Shown here piece after piece: positions 1 to 6,841 of a stretch of DNA of 33,398 bases. Every line of letters starts with the position of its first letter. The first letter of the stretch is position 1. Made by a program: the position numbers and the translations under genes. The notes under the pieces were generated by a model that was not told where the DNA came from, did not search any database, and was given only the letters and a program-made list of their open reading frames with translations. Origin of the DNA: an uncultured Oscillospiraceae bacterium (GTDB lineage Bacteria > Bacillota > Clostridia > Oscillospirales > Oscillospiraceae); contig CAKTNN010000024.1 in assembly GCA_934589065.1 (NCBI GenBank), forward strand, positions 1 to 33,398, in the 5' to 3' direction.

Positions 1-31
1 TGCCGCCGAAAACTCTTTCAAATAAAGTCAC
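1..31 (-). CDS. N-terminus of a truncated gene, probable acetyl-CoA synthase (acsB)
   Basis: Only ten complete codons are visible, starting at a GTG (31-29) and reading V/M-T-L-F-E-R-V-F-G-G before the window ends. A perfect AGGAGG lies 7 bases upstream and overlaps the stop codon of cooC, so a real translation start is very likely and the gene is coupled to cooC. Acetyl-CoA synthase (AcsB) proteins begin with a similar short sequence of the type M-x-x-F-x-x-x-F-x-G, and acsB commonly sits beside cooS and cooC. The start itself is seen; the identity is an inference from ten residues and context. It could be another CODH/ACS-cluster gene. Confidence 0.5.
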   Translation of the reverse strand, partial: MTLFERVFGG

Positions 32-42
32 GGTATTTCCTC

Positions 43-813
43 CTAATTTTCTTCACGATCCAGAATCGCTTTGATTTGGCGGATTTCCTCAATGGCGGCG
101 GGGCTGAAATCGTAAGGGGATTTCCCCTGCCGGTCGGCATCGATGATATCCGGATTATAGTGGATGCAGCCCAGCAGATCTTCTGCGGGGATGGCGCTGC
201 GGACAAAGGACTCGTCGCTCTCGTTGCGAACCTTGTTGGCAACCACCCGAACCTGCTTGACGCCCAAATCCTTTGCCAGCCGCTTGACATTGCGGTAGGT
301 TTGGACGCTGCGGGCACCGGGCTCAATTACCACGATGAACTGATCCATGTTTGCGGCTGTACCCCGGCCCAGGTGCTCCAGGCCTGCCTCCATATCCATG
401 ATGACCACATCGTTTTTCCGGTAGGTCAGGGCGGAGAGAATGGATTTGAGCATCACGTGCTCCGGGCAGACGCAGCCGGAGCCGCCTACATCCACCGTAC
501 CCATGACCAAAAGCTTAACGCCGTTGATGTCCTTAGAGTATTTTTCGGGGATGTCTGCCACGTAGGGGTTCAGCTTGTAAAAGCGGTTTGCATCGGTTGC
601 GCCGGTGCGTTCTTCCACAAGGGTGCGCATTTTCGAGATGGGAACGATGGAATCCACTTTCTCCTGGCTCAGGCCCAGGGCCAGACCCAGGTTGGCATCG
701 GGATCCACATCCGCTGCCAGTACGGTGCGGCCTTCGTCGGCATAGAGTCTTGCCAGGGTGGAGGCAAGGGTGGTTTTTCCCACACCGCCCTTGCCGGTAA
801 TGGCTAGTTTCAT
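43..813 (-). CDS. cooC: CO dehydrogenase nickel-insertion ATPase CooC
   Basis: This is a 256-residue P-loop ATPase of the MinD/CooC class, which helps insert nickel into the C-cluster of CO dehydrogenase in the cytoplasm. The deviant Walker A motif GKGGVGKTT is at residues 7-15. The C-V-C pair (C114, C116) matches the CxC metal-binding motif of CooC dimers, and a D-M-E-A-G switch segment follows near residue 140. The start chosen is the ATG at 813, giving MKLAITGKGG; a 14-codon upstream extension would lie inside cooS. The cooS stop and this ATG are separated by one base and there is no strong ribosome binding site, so translation is probably coupled to cooS. The pairing directly behind cooS fixes the role. 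Confidence 0.93.
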   Translation of the reverse strand: MKLAITGKGGVGKTTLASTLARLYADEGRTVLAADVDPDANLGLALGLSQEKVDSIVPISKMRTLVEERTGATDANRFYKLNPYVADIPEKYSKDINGVKLLVMGTVDVGGSGCVCPEHVMLKSILSALTYRKNDVVIMDMEAGLEHLGRGTAANMDQFIVVIEPGARSVQTYRNVKRLAKDLGVKQVRVVANKVRNESDESFVRSAIPAEDLLGCIHYNPDIIDADRQGKSPYDFSPAAIEEIRQIKAILDREEN

Positions 814-814
814 A

Positions 815-2719
815 TTAGATGCCCAGAGCAGCGCGCTTCTCTTCAATGCGGGCAATCATCATGTCGCCCAGCTTGTCGATGTCCTTCTCCACGGTGTACT
901 TGGCCTCAACCCAATCGTTGACGCCGTGCTCGCCGGTGAGCAGCTCGCAAATCTCGGAGGAACCGGATACGTAGGGATCCACGCCCAGGTAGGTGTCGAT
1001 ACCGGTAGCCACAACGTAATTGCCGATGGAGACAGCCTTCTCAGACATCCATTCGGGGGCGCAGCCCACCAGAGGCAGCTGAGAAATCTTCAGGCCGGAA
1101 TCCTTGGCAAGGTCGGAGGCCAGAATCATCATACGGGAGATATCCACGCAGGAGCCCATGTGCAGCACGGGAGGAATGTTAGCCAGCTCGCATACACGCT
1201 TCAGACCGGCGCCGCAGTACTCCTTGGCCTTTTCGGGATCCATGAGGCCGGCCTTGGCGGCAGCCTGAGCGGAGCAGCCGGAGACAACCACGATGATATC
1301 GTTTTCCAGCAGCTTCTTCATCAGCTCGATGTGGGCGGTGTCGGGGCGAACCTTGGGGTTGTTGCAGCCGACCATAGCCACAGCGCCGCGGAGAACGCCG
1401 GAGGTGATGCACTCGATCAGGGGCTTGGTGGTGCCGAATTCGTCAACCTGAGAGTTGGCAACGCCGTCCAGAACCTTCTTGATGGCCTCCAGGGAGTAGC
1501 CTACCCGGGTCTTCTGAACCTGGTTGGGGATGTTCACCAGCTCGGGCTTCCGGTTCTTGAAGTTCTCGACAGCCATCTTTACGATTGCCTTGGCGTTTTC
1601 ACCGGCATTCTCGGCAGAGAACTGGATGAACTCGGAGTCGGGCATCCGGCAGATGGGGGAGGTGGTGACAAACTTGGTGTGGAAGCACTTGGAAAGGGGT
1701 CCCAGTGCGGGGAAGATGCACTGCACGTCTACAACGATGGCCTCGCAAGCGCCGGTGAGAACCACGTTCTCCTGGCTCAGGAAGTTGCCTGCCATGGGAA
1801 TGCCGTGACGCATTGCCACTTCGTTGGCGGTGCAGCAGACACCGGCGATGTTGATGCCCTTAGCGCCTACGCTCTTGGCGAGGGCAATCATCTCGGGGTC
1901 GTTGGCGTAGTAAACGATCATTTCGGACAGGCTGGGATCGTGACCGTGCACAATGATGTTGACCTGATCCTTGTCCATTACGCCGATATTAGCGGTGGAG
2001 TCCACGGGCTTGGGGGTGCCGAACAGAACGTCGGAGAATTCGGTGCCCATCATGGAGCCGCCCCAGCCGTCGGACAGGCCGCAGCGCAGAGCCTGGCGAA
2101 CCAATGCCTCGGGGAGAGAAGTATTGCCCATGTGGGTCATGTGCAGAGCGGTGGAAACTTCCCGGTCGATGGCCCGGGGCTCAATACCGGCCTCATGCCA
2201 CAGCTCCTGGGTGTGCTCGGGAGCGCGCTTCAGGAAACGCTGTGTGCCGAAGGGCTTGCCGTATTCCATCAGGCCGATCTCTGCCATTTCGTGGGCCAGA
2301 TCGTAGATGTCCTTGCCTTCGGTTTCTACGCCCCATTCCTTTGCCATAGTCAGCAGCTTCTCAGGATCCTTAACCTGATAGTTGCCGCCTTCCTTGGCCT
2401 GGTACAGGGTGTGGCAGATTTCGCGACCGTGGTCGGAGTGCGTTGCAGAGCCGCCTGCGGTGAAGCGCAGGAAGTTACGGCCTACAATGCCGTGTACATC
2501 GCAGCCGCAGATGCCGCGGGGGGCTTTGGGGGTGATGCGGCAGGGGCCCATGGAGCAGATACGGCAGCAAGTACCCTTCTCGCCGAATCCGCAGTGGGGG
2601 GTCTGGTTTTTGACACGCTGCTGCCAGGAGTCAGCGCCAACCTTCTTGCCGTTTTCCAGCAGGGAGTTGGTGGCCTCTTCCATCTCATCGACAGTGGTCA
2701 GATATGCCCAATCCTTCAA
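815..2719 (-). CDS. cooS: Anaerobic Ni-Fe-S carbon monoxide dehydrogenase catalytic subunit
   Basis: This 634-residue enzyme interconverts CO and CO2 with ferredoxin as electron partner; in acetogens it supplies CO to acetyl-CoA synthase. The N-terminal cysteines C43, C51, C52, C55, C60, C71 and C73 match the D- and B-cluster ligands. The C-cluster ligands are all visible: H260 (HGHDP), C295/C296 (AGVCC), C334 (VQC), C452 (GCNN), C482 (SGCSA) and C524 (GSC), in the same order and near the same positions as in characterised CODHs. The length is normal. The start is a TTG (2719) with AGGAGG 8 bases upstream. It has its own promoter and is first in an operon with cooC and the partial gene at the left edge. 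It could equally be named acsA if acsB really follows. Confidence 0.96.
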   Translation of the reverse strand: MKDWAYLTTVDEMEEATNSLLENGKKVGADSWQQRVKNQTPHCGFGEKGTCCRICSMGPCRITPKAPRGICGCDVHGIVGRNFLRFTAGGSATHSDHGREICHTLYQAKEGGNYQVKDPEKLLTMAKEWGVETEGKDIYDLAHEMAEIGLMEYGKPFGTQRFLKRAPEHTQELWHEAGIEPRAIDREVSTALHMTHMGNTSLPEALVRQALRCGLSDGWGGSMMGTEFSDVLFGTPKPVDSTANIGVMDKDQVNIIVHGHDPSLSEMIVYYANDPEMIALAKSVGAKGINIAGVCCTANEVAMRHGIPMAGNFLSQENVVLTGACEAIVVDVQCIFPALGPLSKCFHTKFVTTSPICRMPDSEFIQFSAENAGENAKAIVKMAVENFKNRKPELVNIPNQVQKTRVGYSLEAIKKVLDGVANSQVDEFGTTKPLIECITSGVLRGAVAMVGCNNPKVRPDTAHIELMKKLLENDIIVVVSGCSAQAAAKAGLMDPEKAKEYCGAGLKRVCELANIPPVLHMGSCVDISRMMILASDLAKDSGLKISQLPLVGCAPEWMSEKAVSIGNYVVATGIDTYLGVDPYVSGSSEICELLTGEHGVNDWVEAKYTVEKDIDKLGDMMIARIEEKRAALGI

Positions 2720-2794
2720 TGTGATTTCCTCCTAATTAAGTAATTCTTTCCGAAACAATACAGGGGTATTGCCGAACCACACTGTATCGATAAT

Positions 2795-2823
2795 ATTCTA
2801 CCAATATAAGTGTGGAATGTCAA
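2795..2823 (-). promoter_or_regulatory. Promoter of cooS-cooC operon
   Basis: TTGACA (2823-2818), a 17-base spacer and TAGAAT (2800-2795) on the minus strand form a near-consensus sigma-A promoter. Transcription would start near 2788, leaving a leader of about 69 bases before the TTG start. It shows that cooS is not solely dependent on read-through from the methyltransferase operon. Confidence 0.75.
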
Positions 2824-2847
2824 TCAGCGAATTTGCTACATTTCACA
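2811..2847. promoter_or_regulatory. Inverted repeat around the -35 box of the cooS promoter
   Basis: On the minus strand TGTGAAATG (2847-2839) and CATTCCACA (2819-2811) are inverted repeats matching at 8 of 9 positions, 19 bases apart. One arm lies 15 bases upstream of the -35 box and the other overlaps its edge and enters the spacer. This placement suits a regulator binding as a dimer or as two dimers. No cognate protein can be named. Confidence 0.4.
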
Positions 2848-2911
2848 CCCTTTTCCCAATCCCCCTAGGGGGGATTTTGTTCAATTCTTACGGAAAACCA
2901 TTTTTTGCACA

Positions 2912-2977
2912 GAAAAAACCTGGAGGGAAGGCCTTTTTTGCCGGATTTGGCAAGAAAACCGAATTTCTCCTCCAGGG
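2912..2977 (-). terminator. Terminator after the corrinoid methyl-transfer operon
   Basis: On the minus strand an 8-bp perfect stem CCTGGAGG/CCTCCAGG (2976-2969 and 2926-2919) closes a long loop that itself contains a TTGCC/GGCAA hairpin, and is followed directly by TTTTTT. The loop is longer than in most intrinsic terminators, so it may be weak or conditional. Confidence 0.5.
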
Positions 2978-3070
2978 CGTATTTTCTTTCCGCATTTTTG
3001 AGGAAAGTGGTTTTTGCGCTTTTTCGGCAAAGCGCATTTGGCCTATTTTGCCTGAAAATATTTTCCGGCT

Positions 3071-3604
3071 TTATTTTGGGGAAAACAGAATACAGGCAGT
3101 GTAGGCAATGGTGTTTTTGCCATGATAGTAGGGGATTCCGGCGCTTTGGCAGACCTCGCTCACCAGAAGACCGTAGCCCTCCATGGAAGCGCAGGCCTTA
3201 TCCGGGAAACGACAGGGTTCCGGATAGGCGCATTTGCCGCAAATGCGGCAGCCACCGGTTCCCAGACACAGGGCATCCGGGTAAATTGCCCGCATTTTTT
3301 CCGCCATTGTGTGGAATCGCTCCCGGTGCACCTTTTCCGTGTCCATCATGGCTTCTACGTCAAAGGAATCTTCCAATGTCCCTACGGTTTGCAGGAGAAT
3401 GCCCTGGGTGCAGTCTTTGATCCGGGCGGCACAGGCGGAAAGGTCGCCGCATTCCGGGGGACATGTCCAGTTTTTGCCGTAGGCGTGGCACTTGTCGCTG
3501 GCACACATAGCCCGCACATCTTCTTTCGGTACAAGAGCCTGGGGATCAAGGGCCACCGCTTCCGTAAAGCCCAGCTCCTTCGCAAGAGCCAATAGCGTTT
3601 TCAT
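3071..3604 (-). CDS. DUF2284 cysteine-rich metal-binding protein
   Basis: This 177-residue cytoplasmic protein of the DUF2284 family has no established biochemical role. Two cysteine-rich blocks are visible: C34-x4-C39 followed by W-T-C-P-P-E-C (residues 46-52), and a second block around residues 118-137 with G-G-C-R-I-C-G-K-C and further cysteines. The pattern suggests Fe-S or zinc binding. Its ATG overlaps the stop of the upstream RACo-like gene (ATGA), with AGGAGG inside that gene, so the two are translationally coupled and probably act together. It is the last gene of the operon before the terminator. A role in corrinoid activation or electron delivery is an inference from context only. 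Confidence 0.8.
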   Translation of the reverse strand: MKTLLALAKELGFTEAVALDPQALVPKEDVRAMCASDKCHAYGKNWTCPPECGDLSACAARIKDCTQGILLQTVGTLEDSFDVEAMMDTEKVHRERFHTMAEKMRAIYPDALCLGTGGCRICGKCAYPEPCRFPDKACASMEGYGLLVSEVCQSAGIPYYHGKNTIAYTACILFSPK

Positions 3605-5061
3605 TCTGTTTCCTCCTCAAAGGTCAGGCAGTCCACATAGCAATCCTGGAAGGCGGGCAGGGCAGCCAGCTCCAGAAATTCCGTCTCCCGGGCAAGCTTT
3701 TTTGCGTAGGCAAATTCCGCTGCGCTCAGGCTGCAGAGCCTCGCCCCTGTCCCGGCGGCGTTGCCGATGGGGCGGATTTTCGCTTCCAGCTCCGGGGGGA
3801 TCATGCCGATTTTGCAGGCGGAGGCGGGGGAAAGGTAGTTTCCGAAAGCGCCAGCCAGAAAAACCTGCTGAATTTGCCCGATGGCAATGCCTATCTTTCG
3901 GGCCATCAGGGTAATGCCCGCCCGGATGGCGGCCTTTGCCAGCTGTACCTCCCGCACATCCTTCTGGGTCAGACTCACTTGGTCACACAGGCGGTATGTG
4001 CCCGCTTCCAGACGGCCTGTTTCGTCTATTGTTCCGGTTTCCAGCAGCACGGCAACCAGATCCAGAAGGCCGGAGCCGCATAGCCCAACCGGCGGCTTGT
4101 CCCCGATAACATGATAGGATACTTCCCCGTTTTTTAGGAAAACATGATCCACCGCTCCCTCAGCCCCCCGCATTCCACAGGAGATTTTCGCCCCTTCAAA
4201 GGCGGGGCCGGCGGCGGTGGAGCAGCAGATCGCCCGGTGCTTATCCCCAAGAACCATTTCTCCGTTGGTTCCGATGTCAATAAGCAGGGTCAGCGCTTCC
4301 TGCCGGTCAAATCGGGTGGCAGCCATGCAGCCCACGGTGTCGCCCCCTACAAAGCCTGCAATATTGGGAAGAATCCGAATTTCTCCGGCGGTGGGCAAAA
4401 GCTCCTTTGCCGGCAGGGTAAGTCCCTGCCGCTCCTTCGGCATATAGGGCGGGGTGATCAGGGGCCGGGGGTCAATGCCCAGCAGCAGATGGTGCATGGC
4501 AGTGTTGCCTACAATGGCGGTGCAGGTGATGTCCTCCGGGGCGATGCCCCGATCCTCACAGAGCTGCCGGGTCAGGGTGTCCAGCAGGCGGAGAATGCAC
4601 CGCTGCATTTCTCCGCCGCCCTGTTCCAGGACGAACTGAATGCGGGAAATGACATCCCCGCCGTATTGCCCCTGGGGATTCAGAGCGCTGGCCTGGGCCA
4701 GAAGTGCCCCGGTTTTCCCGGAGAGCAGGTAGGCAACCACGGTGGTGGTGCCAATGTCGAACGCCAGACAGTAGGTGTCCTTCCCATCGGGGGGAACGGC
4801 GACATTCCGGCCTTCGGTCAGAATGCTGGCAGAGGAGGAGCGAGGGACGGTCACAACCAGGTCACGGTCTACAATAGTCTGACAGGCCAGGACTTCCGTC
4901 CCGGCCTGTGTAGTGACTTTGCATTTTCCACAGGTCCCATTCCCGCCGCAGGGCGCGTTGGGGCAAAGACCTGCTTCCCGTTCTGCTTGAAGCAGGGTGA
5001 CCCCCTCGTCTGCCAAAACGGTGATTCCGGCGGGCAGGAATGTTACCTGGTACTGCTTCAT
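3601..5061 (-). CDS. RACo-like reductive activator of corrinoid protein (2Fe-2S plus ASKHA/DUF4445)
   Basis: This 486-residue protein has an N-terminal plant-type [2Fe-2S] domain (C38-x5-C44-x2-C47-x12-C60, with an extra C33). An actin/Hsp70-like ATPase core follows, with nucleotide-binding segments FDIGTTT (101-107), IDIGTNGE (261-268) and GAFG (404-407). Proteins of this build use ATP hydrolysis to reduce an inactivated Co(II) corrinoid back to Co(I). The RACo partner of CoFeSP is clearly longer, so this is a shorter member of the family. It begins 14 bases after the corrinoid-protein gene, with AAGGAGG ahead of the ATG, which makes that protein the likely substrate. The stop overlaps the DUF2284 start. 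Confidence 0.87.
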   Translation of the reverse strand: MKQYQVTFLPAGITVLADEGVTLLQAEREAGLCPNAPCGGNGTCGKCKVTTQAGTEVLACQTIVDRDLVVTVPRSSSASILTEGRNVAVPPDGKDTYCLAFDIGTTTVVAYLLSGKTGALLAQASALNPQGQYGGDVISRIQFVLEQGGGEMQRCILRLLDTLTRQLCEDRGIAPEDITCTAIVGNTAMHHLLLGIDPRPLITPPYMPKERQGLTLPAKELLPTAGEIRILPNIAGFVGGDTVGCMAATRFDRQEALTLLIDIGTNGEMVLGDKHRAICCSTAAGPAFEGAKISCGMRGAEGAVDHVFLKNGEVSYHVIGDKPPVGLCGSGLLDLVAVLLETGTIDETGRLEAGTYRLCDQVSLTQKDVREVQLAKAAIRAGITLMARKIGIAIGQIQQVFLAGAFGNYLSPASACKIGMIPPELEAKIRPIGNAAGTGARLCSLSAAEFAYAKKLARETEFLELAALPAFQDCYVDCLTFEEETE

Positions 5062-5075
5062 GGGCCCTCCTTATT

Positions 5076-5708
5076 TTAGGCGGCGACCAGCTCTTTGGCC
5101 TTCTTGGCGGCGGAAGCTGCATCGGGGGTGTAGGCGTCGGCGCCGATCTTATCGGCAAACTCCTGGGTGATGGGAGCGCCGCCCACCATAACCTTTACCT
5201 GGGAGCGCCAGGGAGCGGCGTTCAGTGCGGCAACGGTCTGCTGCAGGGCGGGCATGGTGGTGGTCAGAAGAGCGGAGCAAGCCACGATCTTTACACCGGG
5301 ATTTTCGTTGTATGCATCCAGGAACTTTTCCACGGGCACATCCACGCCCAGGTCAATGACCTCGAAACCGGCGGACTCGATCATCATGGAGACCAGGTTC
5401 TTGCCGATGTCGTGCAGGTCACCGGCGACGGTGCCGATGATAACCTTGCCCAGAGCGCCGGCAGCGCCGGTAGCCAGATGGGGCTTGAGCACCTCAACGC
5501 CTTTCTTCATGGCCTTGGCGGCAATCAGCATTTCGGGAACGAAGATAACGCCGTTCTTGAAGTTCTCGCCTACAACGTCCATAGCCTCAATCATGGTGTT
5601 CAGAATCTTGCTGGCCTCTACACCCTCGTCCAGAGTTTCCTGCACAGCGGCGGGAACCAGCTTTGCCTTGCCGCGAACGACCAGATCATGTACATTTTCA
5701 ATACTCAT
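5076..5708 (-). CDS. Methyltransferase cognate corrinoid protein (MtbC/MtgC-like)
   Basis: This is a 210-residue B12-binding protein that carries a methyl group on cobalt between methyltransferases. The helical cap domain (residues 1-80) contains the usual F-V-P-E-M and A-M-K-K-G segments. The Rossmann-like B12 domain has the D97-x-H99-x-x-G102 motif, in which the histidine ligates cobalt from below, followed by C-S-A-L-L near 144 and V-G-G-A near 175. The length is typical of single-subunit corrinoid proteins of MtaC/MtbC/MtgC type and unlike the large and small CoFeSP subunits. It lies between its probable methyltransferase and its probable activator, so the three form one functional unit. 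Confidence 0.93.
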   Translation of the reverse strand: MSIENVHDLVVRGKAKLVPAAVQETLDEGVEASKILNTMIEAMDVVGENFKNGVIFVPEMLIAAKAMKKGVEVLKPHLATGAAGALGKVIIGTVAGDLHDIGKNLVSMMIESAGFEVIDLGVDVPVEKFLDAYNENPGVKIVACSALLTTTMPALQQTVAALNAAPWRSQVKVMVGGAPITQEFADKIGADAYTPDAASAAKKAKELVAA

Positions 5709-5743
5709 AGTTTGTTACCCCTTTTTAAAAGATATCTATATCC

Positions 5744-5772
5744 GGAGGAATCCGATTGCCGCCGGATTCTCC
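5744..5772 (-). other. Intercistronic stem-loop in the methyl-transfer operon
   Basis: In the 89-base gap between the methyltransferase and corrinoid-protein genes, the minus strand forms GGAGAATCCG/CGGATTCCTCC, a 10-bp stem with one bulged base and an 8-base loop. It lacks a long T-run directly after it, so it looks more like a processing or mRNA-stability element than a full terminator. Confidence 0.45.
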
Positions 5773-5797
5773 TGCTATATTTGGTTTGTGTTGACGT

Positions 5798-6604
5798 TTA
5801 CTTCACCGGCCCAAACAGGCCCTCACGGTAAGCACCGATGTACTCCATGCAGTAGTCATCCAGACCCAGCAGTGCCTCGGTGGCGAAGATTACGCCCATC
5901 ATATCCCGGTTGGTGGGATCGAGAATGGCGGAATCCAGACCGGCATTCATAGCCAGCACGGTAAAGCCCAGGTTGACCATCTTCCGCACGGGCAGGTTGA
6001 AGGAGATGTTGGAAACGGCGGCGGTGATGTGGATGCTGGGATATTTCTCCCGGACGGTGGAAATGACCTCGATATTGGTCTCAATGCCGTTTTCGGAGGT
6101 GCAGAGCATCTCAACCAACGGGTCAATATGAATCCGGTTGGGAGCAATGCCGTATTCCTTGGCCTTTGCCATGATCTTGTCAAAAACCCGCAGACGGTCG
6201 GCGGCGTTCTTGGGAATGCCGGTATCGTCGGACAGCAGGGCGATTACCTGCCAGCCCTTGTTCTCTGCCAGAATGGGGAAGATGGTATCGATCTTGTCAC
6301 CCTCACCGGATACGGAGTTGATCAGGCCGGGCTTCTTGCAGAACTTGTAGGCCTGGGCAAGCACTTTGGCACTGGGGCTATCCACGGCGATGGGCAGGTC
6401 GGTAACCTCCTGGATGCAGTCGATCATCCAGTGCAGGGTTTCTACTTCCTCGCTTTCGGGCACGGAGGCACAGCAGTCGATAAAGGTTGCACCGGCGTTT
6501 GCCTGAGCAAGTGCACGAGCCTTGATGAATTCCGCATCTCTTTCCGCAATGGCCTTTGCCACCACGGGGATAGAGCCGTTGATTTTTTCACCGATAATAA
6601 TCAT
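5798..6604 (-). CDS. Methyltetrahydrofolate:corrinoid methyltransferase (AcsE/MtgA-like)
   Basis: This 268-residue TIM-barrel enzyme of the pterin-binding family transfers the N5-methyl of CH3-H4folate to or from a corrinoid protein. It starts MIIIGEKING, as AcsE-type enzymes do. D75 (AVDS), N96 (LINS), D161 (IDPL) and N199 (VSNIS) coincide closely with the pterin-binding residues of the Moorella enzyme. The ATG at 6604 is chosen because AAGGAGG lies 11 bases upstream; the open frame runs 50 codons further, but that part does not resemble the family and reaches the predicted transcription start. It is the first gene of the operon. Whether it works towards acetyl-CoA synthase (AcsE role) or for methylated-amine breakdown (MtgA role) cannot be settled from sequence alone. 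Confidence 0.92.
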   Translation of the reverse strand: MIIIGEKINGSIPVVAKAIAERDAEFIKARALAQANAGATFIDCCASVPESEEVETLHWMIDCIQEVTDLPIAVDSPSAKVLAQAYKFCKKPGLINSVSGEGDKIDTIFPILAENKGWQVIALLSDDTGIPKNAADRLRVFDKIMAKAKEYGIAPNRIHIDPLVEMLCTSENGIETNIEVISTVREKYPSIHITAAVSNISFNLPVRKMVNLGFTVLAMNAGLDSAILDPTNRDMMGVIFATEALLGLDDYCMEYIGAYREGLFGPVK

Positions 6605-6641
6605 TGGTTGAAATTCCTCCTTAAAATGGATGATAGCCGGT

Positions 6642-6666
6642 GCATTCTCCCGGAAAAGGAAAATGC
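6642..6666 (-). other. Stem-loop in the methyltransferase leader
   Basis: On the minus strand GCATTTTCC and GGAGAATGC form a 9-bp stem (one G-U pair) with a 7-base loop, ending 21 bases before the AAGGAGG of the methyltransferase gene. It sits in a predicted leader of about 152 bases. I do not recognise a known riboswitch class in it. Confidence 0.4.
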
Positions 6667-6706
6667 CGCAGTCGGAACAGGCGCAGCCCGCCTGATAGAC
6701 TTCTTT

Positions 6707-6722
6707 ATCCGCAAAGTTGCGC
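6707..6722. promoter_or_regulatory. Second copy of the regulator-promoter palindrome motif
   Basis: ATCCGCAAAGTTGCG matches the first 15 bases of the palindrome at 6848-6865 at 13 positions, and itself contains the dyad CGCAA-AG-TTGCG. It lies about 35-50 bases downstream of the predicted start of the methyltransferase operon, where a bound repressor could block elongation. Confidence 0.45.
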
Positions 6723-6762
6723 GGAATGGGATGATTGGATTTTGTACAATGCATCTATTAGA

Positions 6763-6791
6763 ATCCTAACAAATCCCCGTAGAATTGTCAA
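6763..6791 (-). promoter_or_regulatory. Promoter of the methyl-transfer operon
   Basis: On the minus strand TTGACA (6791-6786), a 17-base spacer and TAGGAT (6768-6763). The -35 is perfect and the -10 matches at four of six positions. Transcription would start near 6756, giving a leader of about 152 bases. Confidence 0.6.
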
Positions 6792-6841
6792 TTCCGGCAA
6801 AAGCAATTCCAAAAGATTCATCAAATTTTGCGTTTTGCCTA

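Larger units (their letters stand above)
2720..3070. other. 351-base intergenic region upstream of cooS
   Basis: No gene is supported here. Reading on the minus strand it holds in order: a small GC-stem hairpin (3035-3016, GCGCTTT pairing with AAAGCGC, no T-run), a branched terminator-like hairpin with T-run (2977-2912), a near-perfect C5-TA-G6 palindrome (2859-2875), an inverted repeat TGTGAAATG/CATTCCACA, a consensus promoter, and a leader of about 69 bases with the cooS ribosome binding site. The stretch 2880-3070 is markedly T-rich on the plus strand and otherwise featureless. Confidence 0.7.

Noticed and set aside
758..2743. 661-codon open frame on the plus strand opposite cooS
   Set aside because: It is a shadow of the cooS codon pattern. 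The translation is Gly/His/Ala/Val-rich without any domain, has no ribosome binding site, and cooS itself has all its metal ligands.
3016..3035. GCGCTTT/AAAGCGC hairpin as a terminator
   Set aside because: A T-run is missing on the downstream side in both orientations; the better terminator is at 2912-2977.
6605..6754. 50-codon N-terminal extension of the methyltransferase with a C-A-C-S-D-C motif
   Set aside because: The family starts at M-I-I-I-G-E, AAGGAGG supports 6604, and the longer start lies at the predicted transcription start with no ribosome binding site. It is retained only as a possible leader-peptide question.
6605..6760. Cobalamin or tetrahydrofolate riboswitch in the methyltransferase leader
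   Set aside because: I looked for B12-box and folate-riboswitch consensus segments and found none; the length is also short for a cobalamin riboswitch.
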